Positions 54,290 through 64,000 of a stretch of 64,000 nucleotides of DNA are shown here, one piece after another. The DNA is from Trochalopteron elliotii (taxonomy: Eukaryota > Chordata > Aves > Passeriformes > Leiothrichidae): NCBI GenBank assembly GCA_024734555.1, contig JANPWX010000452.1, forward strand, positions 2,768,082-2,832,081, written 5' to 3'. Positions within the stretch are counted from its first letter, which is position 1. Every line of letters starts with the position of its first letter. A program made the position numbers and the translations under genes. Below the pieces are notes generated by a model. The model was not told where the DNA came from. It saw only the letters and a program-made list of their open reading frames with translations, and made no database searches.

Positions 54290-54650
54290 GCGTTTGTTAA
54301 AATCCCTGCTGAGAGGGGGGGAAAAGTCAATATTCATAATAAATAAGGCTTGTAAAAGGTATCAGAAATTTACTAATTTCCATTATAATTTTATTTTTCT
54401 TTCTGCTATTATCAATTAAACGCACTGGAATTATTTAAAAAAAAAAAAGTTTCTGATAAAAAATATCTCCCTAGTTATAACCCCTGCAAACAGGGGTTTA
54501 TAATGGAAGTGCTGACACAACCCTAACTACAGCAGCGCAAATGGTGCCGCTATAATACACAAAATCAAGTTCTATTATTCTAAACTATCCTCGCTCGGGG
54601 GGTTTTCTTTACTGTGCTCCCAGACAAACTGCTGAAGCATGAAAAATTTA
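54290..54650. promoter_or_regulatory. Candidate conserved intronic element
   Basis: Repeat-free stretch with several CpG (ATGCGTTTG, AAACGCACTGG, CAGCGCAAATGG, TGCCGCTATAA, CCTCGCTCGGGG) among AT-rich homeobox-like words (ATTCATAATAAATA, ATCAATTAAAC). It includes the small hairpin at 54479-54498. This is upstream of the start-codon exon on the transcribed strand, so it could also hide an unrecognised non-coding first exon. Confidence 0.25.
54479..54498. repeat. Short inverted repeat, 8-bp arms and 4-nt loop
   Basis: AACCCCTG and CAGGGGTT surround the loop CAAA. Weak pairing extends outward (TTATAACCCC against GGGGTTTATAA with one extra base). It sits in a CpG-bearing intron stretch that may be a regulatory element. 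Confidence 0.7.
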
Positions 54651-56033
54651 AATGCAATCAAGTGGGTCCAATTCTACTTTACTAGAACAAGTGTCTACAG
54701 TGGTACAATCTTAAAAGAAGATGCAACAGATTTGTTTGGTGCTTTTCTTTCTTTTTTCTTTTTTAGCTGTTTATTTATAATACTGTGCAGTAGAGATAAA
54801 ATAAGAGAGGAAATTACACTCACATTATATCAGTATATTGATTACACAGCACACAATCAGAAAGAAAACTACATTGTGAAATTGTTGCTTTCGTTAAATT
54901 GACAGATTAGCTGAACACAGCAATCACTAAAGGTGGAAAAAACATCTAATGGGTATGAGAAAAGGTTGAAAAAGGCCCTAATTAAGTGAAGTCCTATCAC
55001 CTACTCAAGTTTGAGAATTTAAAAAATCTTGATCCATATTTTCCAACACTAGAATAAATTCCACCTGATTTTGAACTTGAGACATAAACAAAATGTGATC
55101 ATCTATCAAAAGGTCAGTAAAGCTGAGGGATTGGACCCCAACTTTAGTCAGCCTCAATACTGAGATAGTAAAGCTAAAATTGAACTGCTAAGGGGTTTTT
55201 TACCTACAAAAAGCTAATCACAGTCCCAAACAGATTCATTTGCTATAGATATGACCTGATTTTTTATTTTAAACCAGAGAAGAAATTCTCTCTGCCCTAA
55301 AGACTGCCAGTCAGATTCATAAAACATTGGTTTTCCCTTTTTCCTATATCCAGTGTGTCTTATACCTTTCTAAATCCAAATATTAATACTTTTTTTGTCT
55401 AAGGTTTTTCTACGGTCTCAAATTCTTTAAAAAATTCCTATCTTCTTTTTCAAAATAATTAGCTGATAGTCCTGACATGAAAGGCTTCCAAATCCTGAAA
55501 AATCTCCCATCCCTGTTGACTGCTCAAATGATTAAGTGTTACTGTAGAAATTGAGGCAATACCTGGAGTTTCAGCTGCCAAACATTTCAGAATCAAGCTA
55601 TGAAGTACAACAACAGAGAACAACAATGCAATGGCCCAGACACTGTTCCAAAAACACATAAATTGAGCAACAACAACGAGATATATGACAAAGCAGACTT
55701 ATAGTTGGCCAGAGACTCTCGCTTCTGCTCTGCTCCACCCTCACAAAGCATTCATAAACCTAAAGGCATGTCTACACTGCAGCCACATAAATGACTGCTT
55801 TGTAATGCTCAGATATCCAAACTAATTTTAAACAAGCTTGCTTCTGATAGCTCTCCAACTACAGTAGCGTGGTGCTCAGATGCACTAATTCATCCTGCTT
55901 TAGTGACTGCAGCAGAGACATAACCCAGGTCTACAGCTCCAACAGTAGATTGGAATCAGATTAGATTAGAAATATATTCGCTTACAGAGCTTTTATGAAC
56001 AGTCTCCATTCCTTTTCCCCAAAGTGCCAGATT

Positions 56034-56135
56034 AAAGTACTTAAGTGCATGATTAACTGTAAGTATGCAAGCAGTCCACTAATTTCAAATTGGACTACTC
56101 AGTTTCAAAAAGTTAAGCACATGTCTAAGTGCTTT
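56034..56135. mobile_element. Palindromic MITE-like relic
   Basis: The left half, beginning AAAGTACTTAAGTGCATG and reaching GCAGTCCACTAATTT, is an imperfect reverse complement of the right half, AATTGGACTACTC onward to AAGTTAAGCACATGTCTAAG. The symmetry centre is near 56085. The arms of about 50 bp match at most positions. Motifs such as GTTAAGCACATG and TGGACTACTC belong to a short palindromic repeat I recall as common in reptile and bird genomes, but I cannot name the family reliably. It is non-coding and probably a very old non-autonomous DNA transposon. Confidence 0.65.
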
Positions 56136-59012
56136 GGTGACTCCAGAACTAAATAAATTAAAAGAAACCATTTTTAGAAGTACTCATAACCTTGTAAGCA
56201 TTTCCTTGTAAACTTTTATGCCAACCTGCTGTTCATAAGTAAAAAAAAAAATCAGCCACAGCATCTTATCCCTTCCCATGTTTTAAAACGTACATACTCC
56301 TTCTCATAATATTAAACATGGTCACAGGACCCTCCCTCACAAGTCATCACTTAGCTTTAGGGTACATTATATGCATTATAGTTCAGATAGACTTCAAGAA
56401 AAATGAATGTGCTTTGGCAATAACCAAAATATTTTGCAGTTCTACCCTGTAAAACAATGTTGCGTAGGGAGAACCCAGTAATGTAACTCCCTGTAAAGCT
56501 AATGCTGTGATTTTTATGCCATTGTAGAATAAACAGCTATTTCCTAAAATTATGAAATCTTGTCTCTCTTTTCAAGGAGAATTAGGAACACAATTGAACA
56601 GTTAGCAAAAGATTTTGTTCTCCTGGGGCCCCACACCCCAACATAAATCCCTGTGCAGAAAGCCCAAACAGCTTGAGAAGGCTGCAATGGGAGAGAATCT
56701 CTCAGTTTCTGTTCCTGGCTCTGAGTCACAGCAAGGCCTCAGGCCAATCAACTCAACTCCCTCAGGCTCTTCCTTGGCTTCATTTTGCAGGAATTCTACA
56801 TGAATTAGTTACATATAGATCATAAACAGCATTGCAAGATTAGAGAGTTTATGGTAATCGCAGGAACCACCTTGGAAATAAAAGGGCGGGAGGGGGAGTG
56901 GAAGCAAATGTGATTCAAGAAATGACAGCTATAATGTTAACTGAGCACCCAAATCTCTAGCTGAAATAAGCATCAAGCTAAGCAATACACCCACGGCTTC
57001 CAAGATACACACTCAGCTATTCTTGCATTTGTTTTTCCAATCCAGGCAAATTACACTTCTGCTAATAGATACAAATTCAAATCACAAAGTTTGACTTCAG
57101 ATTCAGACTTCCTCAAAGCTCAGAGGATTGGGAACAACTTTTATGGTATTTCTTCTCATTTGAAAAAAAACCCCAGCTCCTTGGAACTTTTTAGAAAGTC
57201 ATTTTCTTATGTTCTGCCATTGTAGTGGCCTTCCCAGCCATTCAGCCACAGTGAAGTACTAGGGTTAGGGAACAAGCTCTTGTCTGTTCACCTAGTTGTT
57301 GAAAACATCAAAATGGATACAACAAAACAACCTCACAACCCCTCTGGACTTTTCAGTGAAAATCCAAAGTGTCTGCTTGGATTCATAAATGCCAAAATTA
57401 TAACCTATTTTTAGCAGGCTAAATACTCCATTCTCTTTATCCACTAGCAGAAGCTTTCACTGAAAATGCCCAAGGTGAATGAAACCACATTGAAGGCAGT
57501 AAAAGAGCAGTGAAAGAATAGTCATTTAGCACCTGGGCTGTGCTCATCTTCAGTCACTGTAGTTAATATTTTCTATAGTTTATATTTAGCTGACAATATT
57601 GCTGTCACTTTATTTAAACAGCTTGAGACTGTTCTTTGGACTGGAGCTCATATGCCCTGGAATGCTTTGACTCATGAATTGTTTCTCCTGATAATGTTAC
57701 ATCACGTAACCACCTCTGTTTAATTGGTTGGTATTAGCTTCTCAGTGATGGCTGCCTTTAAAGTCCTATGACTGGGCCATGTGTCTCTGGATATCCAATT
57801 TCTTACTGTTGGAAAAAGAAAAAAAAAGGCAGTACTGACTTCCAGCTATCTTTACCAATAATTATGGGAACAAGAGTGAGGTTGCCAAGAATTTATCCAT
57901 CAGCAACTTATTAGGATTTGTTTTTTTAGGCAGCAAGAGAATATACAATATAAATAAAAACAATCCTTAACAATAAAATTAAAAAACAATGTTTGCTATT
58001 AATAAGCATTAATCCACATATTTTTATGGATCAGAATGACTTTTTTGTTTATCTGGATAATTTTATACGTGGTTTTGATAAAGGATGTCTAAAAATACTA
58101 AGCAAAACTTATTTTAGGATGTTTGAGACCTTACACAGAAGACAAAAATACCTTTTTTATGTCCCTTACAAAGCCAGTTAAAGAAGTTGTTCTAATAACT
58201 AAAAATCTTAAACTTGTCAAGCATAACTTCCTAAAAGGTTGATTAAATCCTTTCAATGCTCCATGAGAAACATGCTCCAATGGTAAGATACAGTATTCTT
58301 ATATTATTTCCCTCCTACAGAACATTTTCAGGAGTTGGCTAAGTTCTATGTAATGAGTTAAACAGTTAATTTTCAATCCTACAGGTGTGAAAGGTCACAT
58401 GCCATCTCTCTGCATTTCAGAACAGAAATATCAATACAGCCAAACTTCTCTCCCTCCCTCCCGTGTTCTACCGCCTCCTTGCCATGTTTTTGGTTCTCAT
58501 TTCTAAGCCAAACCCAACAGCTCAGTAGACAGAGAAATGAAATATCAGTTTCAGGCTCACCTGTAGTCTGTTGCACTAAAACACCAAATTAGTATCTCCA
58601 TGTAACACAAAACAATGGCTCTGCAGCTCAGTTACGGAGTTGTCTTTTTAATAAAAAACCTCACTCTACAAGCCTAAAAATATTTCTAGCAGGCAAAACA
58701 TTTCTGATTCAGTAGAGGTTATGCAAGCATCAAAGAACTTAAATATAGGTGCCAAACCACATTGCCAGGAGCTCTTAGTATTGCGAGGTACTGTTACCTG
58801 ACAGCTCAGTGAATATAAAATTGCTTGCTTCTCCTACTGAAGACAATCAAATTGTCACCTTTCATTGTAATAATACACAACTTGAGATCAGCAAAGTGCC
58901 AACACAATTACCAGGAAGAAACAAAATGTAACAAAAATATCAGATCTAAAATTCTCTAAAGGGTAAACACTTCCATCTGGCTATTCACACACACAAAAAA
59001 AGAAAAAAAAAA

Positions 59013-59036
59013 GATGAGAGATTCAGATGAGAGATT
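59013..59036. repeat. 13-bp near-tandem duplication
   Basis: GATGAGAGATT occurs twice, separated by CA, directly after an A-rich run. Probable slippage product. Confidence 0.85.
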
Positions 59037-59763
59037 TTATTCTCACTATCAAATATCCTAGTTTATTTAGCAATCAGATTTATTTGTAAAATAGAAAAAA
59101 CAGCTAAAGGAGGTGATTCATGAAACACTAAAAATAAACACAGGTCAGAACTGTGCTGGGATTTTACTTGTGCACATTTAAAGTACTGCAAGGGTCAGCA
59201 GAGCTGCTGGGGACAAGCATATGTATCTGTATTGTTGCTATTATAAACTCATATATGTGAGGTTTCATAAAAATTAATTCTAACTGGCACATGGCGTACT
59301 TTGGCACAAGCTATACATGACGTGCCACTTTTATTTGTTTACTTAAATGACTTCATTCTAAGAACTGAAAATGAAGTTTGAACTGCAGTCTGCCTCAGAA
59401 CTGGGACTTTCAGGATATTAAAAACCTGAGGAAAACCTTTGAAGGAGGTAATCTGAATACATGAAAAATAGCATTTTCACCATATATTTCTTGAGGTTAT
59501 TCAGCAAGTGGCCTACATATTCAGGAGTGAAATTTGCATTTTGGTGATGCAGAGATCTAATAACCAGAAATTGTTTTATATCTACAGTAGCTCTGGGCAT
59601 CCTATAAAGTACAAAAGGGTGTCCTAGGTAGGATATATACATGGAAAACTATTTTCATCTCCTTCACAAAAATGAAACTAAACTTAAACCCTTCTTGAAA
59701 AATTTGCACTGTGGGGTGATACCATGGATTATCTTTTCTGTATTGATATTCCATTCACTATTA

Positions 59764-59778
59764 ACACACACACACACA
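59764..59778. repeat. (AC)7 microsatellite
   Basis: Perfect AC dinucleotide run of seven units. Confidence 0.92.
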
Positions 59779-61904
59779 AAGTTCCCATATATTTCTTGAT
59801 GCAAATGCACATTACCTTCACATGCTCTTTAAATTTTCCCCAGCTATGGGCAAGTTAGAAAGAAGAGGAAAGAGGAAACTGTGCAAAGCCAAGAATCAGT
59901 CTTTGACATCAGCTTTTCTCTGAAGGACTATTAAGGAATGGCAGTTATGGTCAAGGAGCCTTTTTTCCACCCTGCACAGCTGTGCCAGAGCCAGCTATAA
60001 TTCTAACCCTTTGGATAAAGCAGGGACAAGGACTACTTAAACACATTGTTAGCCTTGCAGAAGAGGATAAGATGCAGCTCCACATATCCAGCCAGGGAAT
60101 TCCTGCTGTGCCTTGTCTCAGGTGCTGCATCCACAGGAGCTCAGGTGCAACACAGAAAAGCTGGATTTTCCAACTGCAGCCTGCTCCCAGGCTTTGGCCT
60201 TGGATGGTTGCTCTTGTGCACTGCACTGAGTCACACAACACAGCACCAGTGGGAACAGAGGAAGAAAGAAAGGTAGCAAAAACCCAAAACTATTTTAAAG
60301 GCCCAAGTATTTTCATCAGATAAAACATAACTAGACACAATGCCCATTTTTTCTGCAACTTTTGGAAGTTCTGATTTTTGTTCAGGGTCCTTACAAGCAG
60401 GCTTTTAGAAGGCAGCATTGTGCACAATATTGCTTTGTTTTGAACTAAGATCTACACGATATGATCATTACCTGTGTGCACAATGGGAACCCTAAAATTT
60501 GTTTACAGACCACTGCAGGAGCCACCTCATTCGCCGTGAGTTGCAGCTACTACTGGAGAAAGGAGAGGGTAGTCTGAAGAAGCATTCTTTCCAGAAAAAG
60601 ATTACATGCCTAGCTAAATCTACCCAAGAAATATTTGAGAAATACCCTTATTTGATGGTCAATGTGGCCAAGAACACATGTGGCAACATCTCTCTCCCAC
60701 CAAAACTCTCCACTGTGCAACAGCCTGGGACCCTTTCCTTTTTATTTTAATTACCTTCACTACAAAAATATGAAGAAAAAAGATAAATAATTATGACATT
60801 CTAAGAATTCAAATAAAGTAAAACAAAACATTTTCCCCTCTATTAATTAAGGTAATCAGCTGCTATTAAGTGCAAACAATTTAAAGTTCAATTTATTGAG
60901 ACTTTGAAGTACCTATCCTTTCACAAGCTCCACAGGTGAAATATCAACCAATTTTAAGTGCCTTTTAAAAAAGCCTGAAATAATAAGATATTGTTATTCA
61001 AAGTCTTAGCATGATATACTTAACATCACATATTTTAACTGTTGTTTGGTTAAAAAAATAAATTGTTTAATACTAACCAGATTCCCAAAGTTTTGTATTT
61101 TTTAATTAATTCACTGAGGTATCTGGGCTAGGCACTAAAAAGAATCAGAGAACATTTAAAAGTAATCATTGCAGGTGAAACTTACACCACTTCACTATTC
61201 AGCTTGCAGAGATCAAGCAGCAGCAGTCCCTGCATGCAGCACTCTGAAAGTGCAGCAATTGCAAAGCAAACTACAAACTCTCCCTGTCTTTTGGTTTCAG
61301 TTCTGTAACACACCACAAAATTCTTAAAAAGAAATACTCTGCAATAACTGAAGACCCTCAATTATCCTGCTTCCATGGAAGGTGATAGAATAAGCATCTG
61401 CTCTCTAACAAGGAGAAGGAAACACGCATATCAAAATCAATCATAAGGGTAAAGGTGAAGAGTGCCCAGGCTCTGAATTGCTCCACATTTCTGAGTGCTC
61501 AAAGTTCAGTGCCAGTAATTTTAAATGTGTTGAAGAACATAATGAAGAACAACTATCAGAATACAAAAGAAAACACAAGCCAGCACACAAACCAAAAGCT
61601 CAGATGAAGTTGTTTCCAAATAACTAGAAAGTAAAAGAACCAAAGCTCTGAAATGCAGACTTAAAATATTGTCAGTGATTTTAAATATTTTTACCATTAC
61701 CCTGCACATCCAGTTAGATCCTCTGCAAGTGATTTTAGCTAAAATGCTGAGATATTATTTATAACTTGTGATGCAGTATGTTTACCATTGAAATATACGG
61801 CACTTTATTGTGGTTTTCATCTCTGACCTATTTTTTCCTATATATTAAGGATAAAACATACAATCTGCATTTGTAAGGAAGTCTTGTCTTCTCAAACAGT
61901 GTCA

Positions 61905-61922
61905 TTTTTTTTTTTTTTTTTT
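61905..61922. repeat. T18 homopolymer
   Basis: An uninterrupted run of 18 T in intron sequence, with no adjacent element recognised. Confidence 0.95.
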
Positions 61923-63430
61923 GCTCAGGGCTATATTTTGTAACTGTTTCCCACTTACGTTTATTGGTAATAATTTATAACAGACAAGTAAACAGTGCAT
62001 AGTGTGTGCAGACTATTACTTCTAAACTCAGATTTGAACAGTTTCATTTTCTCACGGATGTTTGTTGAGGGCTCTGTTAACAATTTCAAAAGCAATGCCA
62101 TACAGAACATGATACACACATTACATACACACAGATTTGCAGGCAGGTTTAGTTGGTACAGCTATCTTCACTGTCACAAACCATAAACGAGACAGTCCAT
62201 TGTCTAACCCAAATAGGTATGGAACTGAAAAGAAATGTGCCTTTTAATCTAGGAATTATGACACAGACACAGAATCCTTACAGACTTCTGAGAATGGATC
62301 AGATCCTCAGATGCTGTAAATCAGAGCAGTTGTATTGAAGTTAATTAACTAAATCCTATTTATTCATCTAAAGATATATCCTTAACAACTTTTCTTGGCA
62401 TTGAAAATTCACGTTGGGTCTTGTTTCAGTATGCACTTTCTGCGTTTTCCATGAAAAACTGACTACCAGTATTAGCAGGAATCATATGACACTGTAATAT
62501 TCCTCCAAACGCTCATATTATAACAGGAAAAATGCAAAAAATAGTAAGATAGATTAGGAATAGTTACAGACTGTATCCATTTCTCTCAGTATTTTTAAAG
62601 TGTATTCCTCTTGTACTGATTCAAAATAACAAGATCTCTTCACTTACAAAGACAAGCAGTTTCAAAGAAAAAAAAAGAAAAATTTACTTCTCCAACTGAC
62701 ATAAGAGTTTATAGCAGATCATAATTTGGGGAGGAATCAAACACAAACGACTGAAACAAAAATAATTTATATTTTAATTTGAACATGAATTCTTAGGCTG
62801 CTACTTGGCAAAGCAGTGCAGTCCAGCAGCTCCTGTGGAGCAAGGTCATGAAAGAGACGGGGGTCATCCAAATACGTAAGACCCCCAGCACAGCAGGCAC
62901 AAACTCTGCACTAATTATTTCAGGTCACTTCAGTCCCCAGCACACAACCACCCTGGCAGCCTCCCCATGGCATTAGCACCACGCAGAGCAGGGCTGAGGT
63001 GACAGGACCAGGGCAGATGCCCATCAGCCCATCAGGAGGCATACATTTGGGCAGACAAAAATAAAGCGTGAAAAGGGAGACAGCAAAGACCCTTTCAGTT
63101 TTTTTCTGCTGTATCGTTTTTGGTCATTGAGGGTCTAGAAGCTGATTCAGGCAGGGAAAAGCCCTACCTGAGGAGAAACAGGAGCTCACAGAGAAGCAGA
63201 GGGCCACCTAGAAGGAGATAGGTTTGGGGTGAGCCCTCTCATCTTTTCAGCAGAGAATCAATCTCCAAGGCACTTCTACAGAGAGCTTCTCTTGCTCTGA
63301 GACTGTACCCTGGTTGTTTTTTCATAGAAGGTAATGAAGCAGTCTAATATTTGGCAATCAACACAACTTCTCATGTTCCAGAAATCTCAAAATATCTTCA
63401 CCTTTACTAAGCAACTCTCTCAGCACTCTC

Positions 63431-63540
63431 ACTTTTACAAAAGAAACTGAGACACAGGGAGTTTAATGAATTAACCCAAGGAAACAAAGGAAATCAAAAG
63501 TACACAGGACTGACCTAACAGCTCTTTCCAGCTCCCTATG
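63431..63540 (-). mobile_element. Probable MIR/CORE-SINE-type remnant
   Basis: The plus strand reads TTTTACAAAAGAAACTGAGA, CACAGGGAGTTTAATGAATT and AACCCAAGG. This follows the reverse complement of the MIR core and tail (TTTACAGATGAGGAAACTGAG, GCACAGAGAGGTTAAG, TTGCCCAAGG) with small changes, and then continues as a decayed stretch to GCTCTTTCCAGCTCCC. The element would be on the minus strand. MIR-type SINEs are rare in birds, which leaves some doubt. An L2/L3 tail is the alternative. Confidence 0.5.
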
Positions 63541-64000
63541 AAAGGCATAACTTGCAGCAAAAGATGAATCTCAAATAAGGCTTGTAATAGGTTCACAGCC
63601 AAACAACTCTCTTCTCACTAGCAGACAAAGAAATCTTTCCTTACAATCATTTATTTCAATGAATAGATGTGTAGAGTTGTATTTATTTCTGTGGCTTTGT
63701 CATTATCAATTTACTATACCCTGTCACAAGTTACAGTTTACCTACATCAGCCAGTAAATGCTGGCAGAAATGTTTGTTGACACTGGGTAGTGAATTCCTA
63801 CAAAACCTGACTGCACTTCTGCATTGGCAAGGGCTGATCAAAGTGATATGAAACTGAAAGCTCCCACACCAGGATGAACACCACATTAAGTACAAGTTCA
63901 GAAAGAGGTGGGGATGAAAAGCCAGTTCAAAAAATACAAACTGGATAGTAAAATAAAAAAAGGAACATATATTTTTAACCAATAGGCACAACTTGTGAGA

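Larger units (their letters stand above)
50873..64000 (-). other. SOX6: SOX6 intron upstream of the start-codon exon (partial)
   Basis: This is sequence 5' of the start-codon exon on the transcribed strand, ending at acceptor TTCATAG at 50873. The last 60 bases before the acceptor are a strong pyrimidine tract in the RNA (about 50875-50945). SOX6 genes are known to use distant, alternative non-coding first exons. I could not recognise any of them here, so one may be hidden in this stretch. Contents include the palindromic relic at 56034-56135, a small hairpin at 54479-54498, a probable MIR remnant at 63431-63540 and microsatellites. GC-balanced stretches of unknown identity lie at 59950-60260 and 62790-63310. 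Confidence 0.8.

Noticed and set aside
56720..56795. Weak resemblance to a plus-strand MIR core (CAACTCCCTCAGGCTC)
   Set aside because: Matches are scattered and the tail is absent. Too weak to call by eye.
59951..60323. Overlapping frames of 76-113 codons in a GC-balanced patch
   Set aside because: No domain, frames on both strands, and no splice or promoter context that I can support.
1..64000. CRISPR array, bacterial operon, tRNA or rRNA gene
   Set aside because: No regularly spaced repeats, no cloverleaf with A and B box that I could recognise, and the sequence is clearly vertebrate intronic DNA.

Overview
This window is vertebrate genomic DNA, most likely from a bird. It is AT-rich and intron-dominated. 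The only interspersed repeats I recognise with confidence are CR1 LINE tails, the typical avian retroposon. There are no Alu or L1 elements and no bacterial-style gene packing. Nearly all open reading frames are chance frames in intron sequence.

The window lies inside SOX6, a SoxD-group HMG-box transcription factor transcribed on the minus strand. Two coding exons are clear. The first coding exon is 50629-50872, with its ATG at 50868-50866, and encodes residues 1-80. The second is 36316-36526 and encodes residues 81-150 plus the first base of codon 151. Both have AG acceptors behind pyrimidine tracts and GT donors, and their phases agree (0 between them, 1 at the left end). The coiled-coil, Q-rich and HMG-box exons are not visible and should lie beyond the left edge. 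The promoter and non-coding 5' exons should lie beyond the right edge, or are unrecognisable here.

Layout: 1-36315 is SOX6 intron after the second coding exon. It holds four clear CR1 fragments plus one weak one, microsatellites, two palindromic MITE-like relics and several CpG-bearing stretches that could be enhancers. 36316-36526 is an exon. 36527-50628 is a complete 14.1-kb intron containing a striking 39-bp perfect hairpin and a degraded MITE relic. 50629-50872 is an exon. 50873-64000 is the intron upstream of the start-codon exon, with another palindromic relic and a probable MIR-type SINE remnant near the right end.

No novel gene system was found. The best second-look items are the perfect hairpin at 39981-40019, the set of ancient palindromic repeats related by eye, a quadruplex-capable G-rich tract just inside the intron next to the second coding exon, and candidate conserved non-coding elements that need a cross-species alignment.
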